A stretch of DNA of 64,000 bases from Lentinus brumalis. Taxonomy: Eukaryota > Basidiomycota > Agaricomycetes > Polyporales > Polyporaceae. Positions 45,984-55,979 of this stretch are shown here, piece after piece. The stretch spans positions 1,488,001-1,552,000 of the forward strand of contig MARA01000003.1 in assembly GCA_001792895.1 (NCBI GenBank). Reading direction: 5' to 3'. Position numbers and translations under genes: made by a program. The first letter of the stretch is position 1. Every line of letters starts with the position of its first letter. The notes below the pieces were generated by a model that searched no databases, was not told the origin of the DNA, and worked only from the letters and a program-made list of their open reading frames with translations.

Positions 45984-47370
45984 TCAGGCGACGGTGAAGC
46001 TAGGCGGATAATTGAGATCAGCGACAAGACTGAGTCCCTTGAGACGACAGACACTCACTATACCATGTCATCAAGGGCACCGTGCTGCGCGACAGCAACA
46101 AGAGCGGGCTGGTGGTTCGCGGCAGAGTTGATGGACGCAAGACGGTAGGTGCCAGCAGGGAGACCTCCGGCGACCTCAACGGAGAGGACACCGCCCTGCG
46201 CCTTGTCGTTGAGGCCCTTGAAGAACGCAAACTTGGTGGGGTCCGTGGGGGTCGTGGTGTCGAGCGAGGGGAGGGCCTCGACGACGACGTGCGAGTGGCC
46301 GTTGATGTTGCCGCTGCCGTCGACCGTCTGGGGCGCGGCGAAGTAGTTCTCGTTCGGGTTCGTGAAGAAGCCCGTGTTGAGGTTCTTGATCGCCATCTGG
46401 ATCGTGAAGTTCGTGTTCGCCGCGATCTTGTCGCCGTTCTTGGGGTTCACGAACTTGCACGAGGGCATGTTCGCCGTCGACGCGATCACGCCCATCGGCG
46501 CGGGGTTGCACGAGCCCTCCTTGACCTGCAGGCCGTTCGTGATCTGCTTGTTGGGCACCGTCGCGCAGAAGTTGATGAAGTTGTTCGTCGACGTGGCCGA
46601 CGCGACCTGGCCCGCCTCCGGCTGGTCCTGGCCGTCGTTCGCGAACCCGGTGGCGATGACTGAGTTGAGGAGCGTGAGCGACTTCTGGGCGTCGCCGCTG
46701 TCGGCGCCACCAGTGACCGAGTTGTCGCCAGGGGCAGTGGACGCCGTGCTCGATGCCTAGGACAAAGAGGTCAGTTGTCTGGTCTTTGCGCATCCTGCGT
46801 CGGGAAACATACAGCAGCAGAGCTCGTCGTCGCCGTGGCCGCTACGGACGAAGCAGCGCTGGCACCTGCACTGGAGCCGGTGCTCCCAGAGGTCGCACCA
46901 GTGGCAGCGATGCGTGCATCACGATCGGCGGCGGTGGTGCAGGTGATGCTCGTTCCCGCCGAGTTGACGAGGGGAAGAGCGGCACAGCTGTGAGAGTATC
47001 AGCATATAAAACTTTGACGCCTCCATATCCGAACACTCACATTGTACCTGCGGCGCAAGCCTGGGTGACGAACTTGCCGCCGACACACTGAGCGAACTGG
47101 TCGTTGACGCAGGCATCCTCTCCAGCCTGGCAAGGGGAGCTCGCGCTCAGCGTCTTGAACTTGTCGCTGAAGAGGGCAAAGCCGCGTCAATGGCTATACT
47201 TGGAACAAAGAAGCCGGGACAAAAGGCAGGTGGCACAAAGAAGTGACTCACTTGAGCGCAATGGCATCCTTGCCGTTCTGCAAGCTGAAGTCGGCACGAC
47301 GGCTGAGGTAGGATGGGCGCGCGGTGGCGGCGAGCGCGAGAGAAAGAGCGACGAAGAGTGAGTACTTCAT
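45984..47370 (-). CDS. secreted Cys-containing protein of basidiomycetes, unknown function
   Basis: The start at 47370 gives a signal peptide MKYSLFVALSLALAATARP and a possible dibasic cleavage SRRADF. A Cys-rich N-terminal module follows (SPCQAGEDACVNDQFAQCV, KFVTQACAAGTICAAL, SITC), resembling a small carbohydrate-binding module. Then come a Ser/Ala/Thr-rich linker and a conserved C-terminal domain: FINFCATVPNKQITNGLQVK, GSCNPAPMGVIASTANMPSC, FTIQMAIKNLNTGFFTNP, GHSHVVVEALPSL, GLPAGTYRLASINSAANHQP. An apparent stop right after DDMV is avoided by a last intron at 46000-46058 (GTGAGT...CCTAG), which adds a tiny exon encoding YFTVA and stops at 45984-45986. The domain is common in wood-decay fungi but has no known activity that I can name. 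Confidence 0.85.
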
Positions 47371-50041
47371 GGTTGGGCGTAATACTACGGCGATCTACGT
47401 CGGGCGAGGGAGTGGCAGGTAGCGGAGCTGGACACCGGGTCGCTGTGCAAAACCAAGTCGACAGACTCAGGCGACGATCCCAGATCGCGGGAAAGGAGAA
47501 GAGGAAAGAACAGTTGGGAGGAGGGGAGGAGGATGAGGAACCGAGGTCTGCTGGGGCGGCCCATTCTTATACTCCGTCGTTGGGACCAAAGCGTCCGAAT
47601 GCGCACTATGGTTGCATTTTTCCATGGCTCCGCGCCCACCCTCGTGGGTGAATGGACAATGGCGATGCATTTTGCGGCAGGCCACATCCCGAATGCAACC
47701 CGAATGGTAACAATCGGGCGTTGGGGTGCCGCGATACGGATAGGGCATCTACCAAAGCATAGATTCCCGTCAGCGACTACCAGCATAGAGACCCCTTCCT
47801 TGCTAATTGCACGTCGGCTGGATCCAGAGAAGGTCGGCATCCGGTGGCGCTCAAGGGCGCAGACGTGCAAATCTCGTGCCAGAATATATCATGCGTGCCA
47901 TGAATACATCCATCAAGAGAGTTCACAGAGCGGCCGCAGACGATGATGTAGTATGCATGCGGCATATACATAGCACGCTTTGACCTGAGTTATTCCTGGA
48001 TTGACCACAAATGTATGTCAGGTAGCGTTGGCAACACAGGCCATTAGATGTATTCTCTTAGGCCTTCTCACCGCGATCAACCGGTGGCCGAGTCTCGAGA
48101 CGTATACGGTAAGGTGATCATGCGTACCAGTATAGAAGACAACCATCTGGGCAAATCTGGGTCACCTTGAACACAGTGGAGGCAGGGTGGGTGCCAATCG
48201 GCCGATGGATGGGCGCGGTTCAAGTTGGTGTAATTCAAAGTACAGCCTCCGTATAGAAGTAACGGGGTCTGGGTGCCATGTTCGTGCTCGGCCAGATGTT
48301 CTGTTTGAGAATCTATCGCCCTACCAAGAAGGGAAGTACTTAGTCTATCGACGGCAGAATGCTTGACGTGGCGACCATTAGGCTCTGCGTGCCGATGACG
48401 AGGATGCGATGGTTCTCTTCATCACGAGAACGATGACCGCTGCAGTCTGTTGATAATCAGGATAGCATACTTATACCCCTCAAGAAGTCAGCGAAGTGCC
48501 ACTTGCCTCGACCACATATGAGATATCTCAGCGACCCTGAGCCAGATGGTTTGCGTGCACGTCGAAACCATATCATATCGTCTAACCTGCATCATCTCAT
48601 ACAGATCAAGGCCGCCCGAAAGCTTCTGTCCGTCGGTAGGACGTGTCACTGGACATAACTGCATGGTCACTGGCACTGTGTCGACGCACCGGTGATTGGC
48701 CACTCATATCTGCCAACGCTTGATCAGCCTATGCGAACGCTCAGAAAGCTCGGCGCGGTGTCGTAAGTTGATCCCTCATGAGCGGTGTACGTGCGACCAG
48801 TCGTAATAGTATGGGGTGAGCAGTGCAGGTCAGAGTCGTGATAAGTCGATTGTAAGTCCGACGCCATTCACTTGTAACGCGTTGGCAGTAAGCGCCCCAT
48901 CTCGGTCAGTGTCATCACCAAACCTGACCGTCTGGCTCTATATTCCATTCGAGACCGCGATGCATCACAGTGAATTTCCCTCCTTGAAATTGGATTGGTA
49001 CTAGTGAGTGCTACTTGGTCGGTGATCGAATACGGAGCAGCCTGACATTCATTAATTCTTAAGCCGTCTTGAATCGACAGGTCTCTGGGCGTGCACTTTG
49101 CCATCGGACGTTTGCACATGAGCTCCGAAGATGGACTTCCTGCTAGTCGTTCACTTTGCGATGCCGACGTGAGCTTCAACCAGGACTGCGGGATCCAATT
49201 GGTCCCGCAACCACCGGCGCGTCCCGCTCGCCATCCGAGTCCGCGCACCCCGGCCCCCCCCCTGCCCAGTACTTACCGCGAAATATCACTTCGCCCGCTA
49301 CGCAGCCTTCCGAGGCGCGCGGCGTCGGCAGGCGAAGCACGTAGCCCCTTGCTGCAGTGTATCGTGACGGCAGATCAGCATCATACCAAGTCGCTCGTTG
49401 CAAAGACGTTTGGTCCGGATTGACCACCTGAAGACTCTCATCGAACCTTACGGCTTTTCACATGCCGTCGCATATGGATTTCGATCGAGCTGCATGAGGC
49501 TGCGTGGCGGCATCTTGGACGTCACATCGTTCCGGACAGCACCTTCCCCATGCACTTGCTATGCACGGGCCGTTAGATTTGGGGTTGTGTGTCCTTGTGT
49601 TATGTAGTTTGCTATGCGCGCGCTGTCAAGTGTTTCGATTTCATTTCGAAATACGCCCAACGAGTCCGTCCGTTTCATCTGCAGGCATAAGTCGACCGAT
49701 CACCCCCACACACACTGTTGCGAGCCTACTATCTATCCAACGTCAAATACTCCCATATCCTCGTCGCGTATCTCATGTAGTCACAGTGTCGGCCATTGAC
49801 ACTGTTCCAGGCAGACTCGCCGTAAGTACTCGACCCGGTCCATCTATGAACGTCTTCCTAGGGGAGACAACTTCTTGACCCGCTAGATAACATATGGCAG
49901 ACTTCACTGCACGTGAGAGGCCGCGTACTCACGATGACACTGCGCATGCCGAACAACCCCGATGCATACATATACTCCCGTCTTGCAGGATCGATAACAC
50001 ACCAGTCTCCCTCGGGGTGCATATCGACGATATACTACGCC
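47371..50041. other. 2.7 kb gene-poor interval
   Basis: The first ~150 bases hold the promoter of the secreted protein gene. Beyond that I see no coding frame with splice support on either strand, no tRNA and no repeat structure. The part just before 50042 (CATACATATACTCCCGTCTTGC near 49966) probably includes the methyltransferase core promoter. Confidence 0.5.
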
Positions 50042-51229
50042 ATGGCCGACCACGACAACAAGCAAGCTGACTCTCCGAAACCGAAACCGGTCCCCCTCGA
50101 TGAGGAGCTATACACCATCGACGACCAGGCTCTCGAGTTCATGAAGAGCCAGACAGGCATCCAGGACCCAGAAGATATCAAGAAGCACATTTTGGCGGTC
50201 CAAGCTGAGGCATATGCGGTATGGTTAAACTTAGTCCGTGTCGGTCGGACGTCAAGCTCAACGAGTACTCTGATTGCCTCATAGATCTATCCGTACCCGT
50301 GCATTCGCCGCTTCTCTTTTATCTCGTAAGTGATCTTGCATCTGAACCACGAAGACCAACTGACAGAGCATCCCCATCCTCTTTTGAACATCAGGCTGAA
50401 GCTGGGCCGGCTTCCTGCGTACCAACGTCTGCTCGCCCTCGGCAAGGAACGCAAGGGTGCCATCCTGCTGGACATTGGATGCTGCTGTACGCTTCTCATA
50501 TTCGTTTCAAATATACCCACTACTAATACCTGCACATGGTCTCCTGCAGTTGGAAATGACATCCGCAAGGCTGTTGCCGACGGATTCCCTATTGAGGGCG
50601 CGATTGGTTCTGATCTTCACCCTGGTGCGTACATGCGGAGTCCTGTGTATCCATGGGGTGCGAGCTGATCTCTTCCCTCCGTAGAGTTCTGGGACCTTGG
50701 GCATAAGCTATTCGGGTCGACCCCAGAGACTTTCCCAGTCCCGTTCATCCCTGGAGACGCCTTCGATCCCGCTCATCTCGAAGCCGTGCCACCGTTCTAT
50801 GCACCCCCGGACACTCCGGTCCCGCAGCTGTCGACGATCAAGTCACTCAACCCGCTCCGGGGCCACGTCTCCGTCATCCATGCTTCATCGTTATTCCACC
50901 TCTTCGACGAGGAGAAGCAGTTCAAGCTCGCGCAGTCGCTGGCAGGCCTGCTCTCTCCCGAGCCGGGCTCCATGATTATCGGTTCGCATGGCGGAAGACC
51001 CGAGAAAGGGTTCAGGACGGAGGCGATACGTACCAACTCGCACGGCATCACGATGTTCTGCCACTCTCCCGAGAGCTGGATCGAGCTTTGGGACGGTCAG
51101 ATCTTCAAGAAGGGGACTGTGAAGGTTGAAGCGTTCCTGCATGAGGTGAGGCGCAGCGACCTTCAGCCAAAGGACACTGCGCCGGAGACCAGGTTCTTTT
51201 TGCTCGTTTGGTCGGTCACCAGATTGTAG
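50042..51229 (+). CDS. SAM-dependent class I methyltransferase, tandem copy A
   Basis: Five exons. The product starts MADHDNKQADSPKPK. A helical N-terminus (LYTIDDQALEFMKSQTGIQD, AVQAEAYAIYPYPCIRRFSF) leads into LPAYQRLLALGKERKGAILL and DIGCC.GNDIRKAVADGFP, the SAM-binding motif I (DIGCCFGND). IGSDLHPEFWDLGHKLFG follows as motif II. After that come LRGHVSVIHASSLFHLFDEE, the acidic LLSPEPGSMIIGSHGGRP and CHSPESWIELWDGQIF. It resembles fungal meroterpenoid O-methyltransferases of the AusD type and many uncharacterised basidiomycete homologues. No biosynthetic core gene is nearby, so the substrate is unknown. It is paired with a second copy 1 kb downstream. Confidence 0.85.
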
Positions 51230-52229
51230 GTACTCGGCGATACCACGGCTAGTCAAGTGTATTGAGTACAGAGGCATCTCAACGTGAGTTCTCGTCATCA
51301 CCAAGTATCAGAGGTCCATTGACTGAACTTACGACAGATGTCTGAAGTTCTTGGATGTGTGCGCTGTAGTTATGAGAACACACGTTGTCGCGTTTCAAGT
51401 AGATGCGAAGAGCTGCGCTTAATGAGTGAATAACATCCCGTATAATTTGTCCGTACCTGCTGCTGTTGCGCGTGTTCTCTGGGCTCTTCTCTGAGACCAT
51501 CTTATTCAGTGGTCTAGCTCAAGCTTCCCGCAGCTCGATGTCTCCTTACTTCCGTGCGGAGCCGGAACGCCATGTGCTCCTCCTCAGTTCTCGACCTCAG
51601 GGGGTTGCGCCTGAGACACTTGGCCTCGCCGTCTGGTGCATTGTTCGCAGCGCCCATAACATCACCGGCTTGCCGCCCGCTGCCATCTGGAAGTTGCGAC
51701 CAGGGTGCGACTACACAGTGTGGTTACCGGTTCCACCACTGTCGCTGCTGATGAACGGTCAACCCAGCCGATGGCATTCTGTAGTTGATGGCACACTCAC
51801 CTGAGCTAGTGTGGACAGATAGACAGCAATGCCAAGGTGGAGCTCCGTCGCCGTGAGAAGAAGCGCCCTATATCCGCCCTCGAGATGCGTCTCAGTACGG
51901 TGCCGAACAACTATTCCTCGAGGACGCAATGCAGCTGTCAAGCCATCCGTGGTCATTGCAGACAGGAGTGGTCTGATGTTTCTTGTGCAGTGCGATCATC
52001 GTGCAGTGAACGCAACCCGCTACGTACGATAGGAAGTTGACTTCCGGTAGTTGACAGGCGTGTCCAAACTCCAAGCATCTAGCCAGACAACAGTGTAGCC
52101 GTACAACTGCATCTCGGCTCCTTGTACTCTAGCTGAAGCCTAGGAGGTCCCATGAGTCGCCTTTATAATGCCATCAGAGCAACAGGATGCCTACCACTTA
52201 TCCCCGCCCTCCCGTAACCCCCAGGCGCA
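51230..52229. other. spacer between the two methyltransferase genes
   Basis: A plus-strand frame at 51466-51804 lacks splice or domain support. A TTATAA element lies at about 52163, 67 bp before the next ATG. Confidence 0.45.
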
Positions 52230-53343
52230 ATGACGGTCATTCTCGGTCCTCCCAAACCCGCTTCTACGGCGAATGGCCACGCAAACGTTGAGCGGGACCC
52301 ACTGTCGGAGGCTTCTTACTCGTCTATCACCACCGAGGAGCTCGACTTCGTCAGGCAGCAAACGGGGATCCAGGACGATGCAGCACTTCGCGAGCACATT
52401 CTCAATGTGCAGGCGGAAGCTTTCAAAGTCCATCCGTACCCGTGCATACGGCGGTTCGCTTTCATCAAGTGGGTACTATCTCTGAGTCGATGTACGTCGT
52501 TAGCACACATGTACTGAGCCTGGTTCAGGATGAAACTCTCACCACGCATCCCCGCGTACAACCACCTCCTGAAGCTCGGCCGAGAGCGGGAAGGCGCCAT
52601 TCTCCTAGACATCGGGTGTTGCTGTGAGTAGTGATGACTCCAGATGCTAGGTAGAATGCAGATACTCACCTATGGCCAGTTGGTAACGACGTTAGAAAGG
52701 CCGTAGCGGATGGCTTCCCTGTCCAAAATGTCGTCGCAACCGACATCCATCCTGGTCAGTGACACCTGGCGGAGCACCTTACGTGCTGAGCTGACCGACA
52801 GTCAACAGAGTTTTGGGAGTACGGTCATAAGTTGTTCAACTCCACCCTGGAGACATTCCCCGCACGTTTCCTTGCCGGCGACGTGTTCGACCCAGCACAT
52901 CTGGCCCTCGTGCCGCCCTTCACATCCTCTCCTGCGAAGTCCCGACCTCAGCTCTCCACGCTCACCTCCCTGAACCCACTGCGTGGACACGTCTCCGCCA
53001 TACACATCTCCGCAGTATTCCACCTGTTCTCTGAGGAAGAGCAGGTAGAACTCGCACACAAGCTGGCGGGGCTGCTCTCCCCGGAGCCCGGGTCCATCAT
53101 CTTCGGACTGCAGAGCGGAAGGGCGGACAAGGGGTTCCGCGTTGAGGCAGGCGTGCCCAACTCGCATGGAAAGCAGATGTTCTGTCACTCCCCGAAAGCT
53201 GGACGGAACTCTGGGAGAACGTATTCCCCACTGGGACGATCCGTGTTGATGCGGATGTCAGGGAGCTTAACAGGGACGATCTGAAGCCTGTCGGTGAAGG
53301 GGCGAAGTTTTGGGTCTTGACGTGGTGCGTCACTAGGCTATGA
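52230..53343 (+). CDS. SAM-dependent class I methyltransferase, tandem copy B, apparent frameshift
   Basis: Same exon layout as copy A. Starts MTVILGPPKPASTANGHANV, then SSITTEELDFVRQQTGIQDD, AEAFKVHPYPCIRRFAFIK, GREREGAILLDIGCC.GNDVRKAVADGFPV, TDIHPEFWEYGHKLFN, SLNPLRGHVSAIHISAVFHL and PEPGSIIFGLQSGRADKGFR. At CHSP the frame breaks in the C run 53190-53193: one more C would restore ESWTELWENVFPTG, which continues in the +1 register to FWVLTWCVTRL and a stop at 53341-53343. Copy A has the intact equivalent, CHSPESWIELWDGQ. I treat it as a functional gene with a probable single-base error; a recent inactivating mutation is the alternative. Confidence 0.82.
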
Positions 53344-53627
53344 GATGTCTCGACGTGCACGGTCTTGCGATAGTCTGCCTTCCCATACACGATAAGACAG
53401 CAACTCGTGAGGTCGGGCGAGGGATTGTGGTGTGTGAGGACCTCATGTAGCGTCGAGGTTGCGTTGGTTTCAACAACCCGCGCTCGCATATAGCACCGAT
53501 CGTTAACGAGCACATGGTATTGCACAAGAAATACATTGCAGCATCAGTCAGATGATTACAAGCCGCGAGTTTGATAAACTGCGCACGTCCCTTCTGTATA
53601 TCTACTTTCCATATCCGAACAGGAGAA

Positions 53628-54531
53628 TTATGCCTTGGGCTCCGCCTCCTCAAGTGGCGGGGGGCCGTCGTCATCCGAGTCGTCATCCTCGACATCCGCG
53701 CCGGAAGAACCTGCAGCGTCCATGTCGAAACCGCCTGCGCCGCCGCCACCCATGGACTTGAGCATCTGCACCCATCGGGCTTGTCAGTACCACAAACCAG
53801 CGGATATGGATGAAGAAACGAGGGTACTTACAGACTCGATATCGCCCATGCCGCCCATGCCACCCATGCCACCCATGCCGGGCATACCGCCCATACCACC
53901 CATTCCGGGCATTCCACCCATGCCGCCCATGTCCAAGTCGTCAGCAAGGGCCTGGTCACCGTCCTGCTCGTCTTCGTCGACCCACTTGGAGAAGTCGGTC
54001 TTGATGAACGCATTGCGGACCTTCTCCTTGGTCAAGCGGGGCCAGTACTCGGCCTTCGCCTCCTTTTTGCGGAGAAGGAGTTGGAATGAACGCGACGTCA
54101 GATTTTTCGACGATGCCTGGTCACGGCGAGGGTTGAGTGATCGTTGCGCATGGTGGCCTAGGAATGAAATGACGTACCTCGGGCACGACTTCGTCGTACA
54201 GATCGATTGCGAACTCATAGTCCTTCTCCTCGATGCCCTTCTCGGCGCTAGAGTAAAAGCATACGCGTCAGTACGCGTATATGGACGCGTCTGGCAGTCC
54301 GGAGGTACTCACTTGCCCGCCTTCGCCTTGAATGAGAGCTTTGTTGGCGTGAGGTCGTACTGGAGCGTGTCGGGCTTGATGTCAGGGAGGTTGACCGTCA
54401 CGTATAGGACGTTCTGCAACGCCACTTTGGTGAGCAACGCGTTCCACACATATACGAGTCGGATCGCTCACCTTCGTCTCATCAGTCTCGGAGCTGCGCT
54501 GGGCCCACAGAACTTCAGGGTGAAATGTCAT
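53628..54531 (-). CDS. wos2: p23/Sba1/Wos2 Hsp90 co-chaperone
   Basis: Starts MTFHPEVLWAQRSSETDETK at 54531, with short introns; stop at 53628-53630. The CS domain contains NVLYVTVNLPDIKPDTLQYD, LTPTKLSFKAKAGK, YEFAIDLYDEVVPE and, at its end, KEKVRNAFIKTDFSKWVDED. It binds ATP-bound Hsp90 and stabilises client complexes. After the domain comes a run of Met-Gly-Gly repeats (MGGMGGMPGMGG, encoded at about 53844-53934), then a Gly/Ala patch and an acidic tail (EDDDSDDDG) ending EEAEPKA. The acidic tail is usual for p23; the pure MGG/MPG repeat is exaggerated here. Confidence 0.93.
53844..53934. repeat. GGCATGCC/GGCATGG coding minisatellite in the p23 gene
   Basis: Nine-base-type repeats of CCCATGCCG / CCCATACCA encode alternating Met-Gly-Gly and Met-Pro-Gly. 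Likely variable in length between strains. Confidence 0.75.
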
Positions 54532-54876
54532 TTTGGATCTAGTCGTCGTTGGCGATGGTGAGCTCGAAGGTCGATATTTAATGTGAACGAGGAACGCTCT
54601 CGAAGTCAGGAGAACTTCCCGGCGTCTAGTGCTACACCCACCGCTCATGGGCGCTTCCCCGCACGCGTGGGTGCGACGTAATGGGCGCCTGTGGTGGCGG
54701 CACTGGCGTGTCCAGTCCTCCTTCTTCCCTAACAAACGTTCGCGTCGGTGAGCCCAGCACTGAGCGGTGCTTGTCCACGATGTGGTGAGTGTCTCAGATA
54801 CACACGGGAGTGCTTGTGGAGACTCACTGCTCATAACAGGTGTACCCGATGGTACTTGCCATTGGTATTGCTCCCA
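54532..54876. promoter_or_regulatory. bidirectional intergenic region, p23 and membrane-anchored unknown
   Basis: 345 bp between divergent start codons. It contains a TATTTAA at about 54576 on the p23 side and no gene. Confidence 0.4.
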
Positions 54877-55709
54877 ATGCCGATCGCGCCACCTTACTTC
54901 CTCCTGCTGTTCCTCTTCTCAATCACCATGCACGCACGGCCATGGTGAGTACCACACAGACTGTCACACAATAGCGCGCTAAGTGGCGAAGTAGCTTCTA
55001 TTGCATGGTCCTGCTCACCACGATGTTTATGTCGACATGCTACTGGCCTCCCATACCCGTAGAAACACCCCTCGTGCGACCGTGGTCAGAAAACGTGACA
55101 ACCTACGCCGATGCATTGCGCCTCATGCTTCCCACTCTACCTGACGAGAAGTTCCCAACCACTATTCCCGTAGCCGATCGCTGCTGGTGCGACCTCTCGC
55201 ACGGCTTCTTTGCACCTTTCAATACCACAAAATGGGAGGAATTGTCGGTCACGCGAGCGAAGGAGAGTCTAGAAAAGGAGATGGCTGCGGATGAGAGGTC
55301 GCGCGAGAAGGAGCGGTGTGAGGCAGCTGGAGGAGAGCAAAACGAGGGCTCGGGTACGTGCGAGATCCCAGAGGATGAACCGGCCGTGCCGGAGGCGACA
55401 CCTTCCCCGAGCCTGAGCTTCCCAGAGAGCTTCATCTGGAGAGTCGCGCAAAGACTGCGCGCCAGAGCGAGGAACATGAGCGCAACACCGTCATCCACCT
55501 CCCCGGCAGAGGACCCCGAGCCCAGACGAGAACCATCTCCCTCAGGCCATCAATTGGAGCTTCATCCTTCCCCTAAACACGCTCCGAATGTCACTGTCAG
55601 CCCCGAGCAATCCTTGGTGCGAATGCCGTGGTTACGTCGGGAGTACGACTTACGAAGATTCGGCTTTGCGATGGTCATCGACTTCGCCTGGCCAGCTTCC
55701 CATGTATGA
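54877..55709 (+). CDS. small protein with hydrophobic N-terminus, unknown
   Basis: Two exons, intron 54945-54994. The first ~50 residues, MPIAPPYFLLLFLFSITMHA then CFYCMVLLTTMFMSTCYW, form a signal anchor or two membrane segments. Downstream are VTTYADALRLMLPTLPDEKF, DRCWCDLSHGFFAPFNTTKW and a charged coiled stretch LEKEMAADERSREKERCEA, followed by a Pro/Ser-rich linker and a short basic end (MPWLRREYDLRRFGFAMVID). No family recognised. The WCDLS..FFAPFN segment looks like the only conserved part. Confidence 0.65.
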
Positions 55710-55979
55710 CTGGCGCGAGGGACTATCATAGGAGAATATTAATGCTGTACTGTATCGGGATATTCACACATAGATTGTCGAGCAATAACACTCTGTATCA
55801 CCAGGTTCGGTCCACTTGTGGAGGGATTTCGACAAGTCCAACTCGAAGCGGTGACGAAGTTGCACGTGCCGTACAGAGTGAGCGCTTCGGACGCGTCGCG
55901 GTGAACGAAGCTGCCAACTGTTTACTTTCGTCCACGACTCTCACTGCGCTCAGCCTCGCCCGGACGGGCATCGACGACC

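Noticed and set aside
46082..46793. Arg-rich frames overlapping the secreted protein gene on both strands
   Set aside because: Mirror frames of a conserved secreted protein with a clear signal peptide and introns.
51466..51804. 112-residue plus-strand frame between the methyltransferases
   Set aside because: No splice partners and no recognisable motif; composition similar to surrounding spacer.
53810..54004. His/Pro/Cys-rich HPCHPCR-type plus-strand frame
   Set aside because: Antisense of the Met-Gly repeat of the p23 gene.
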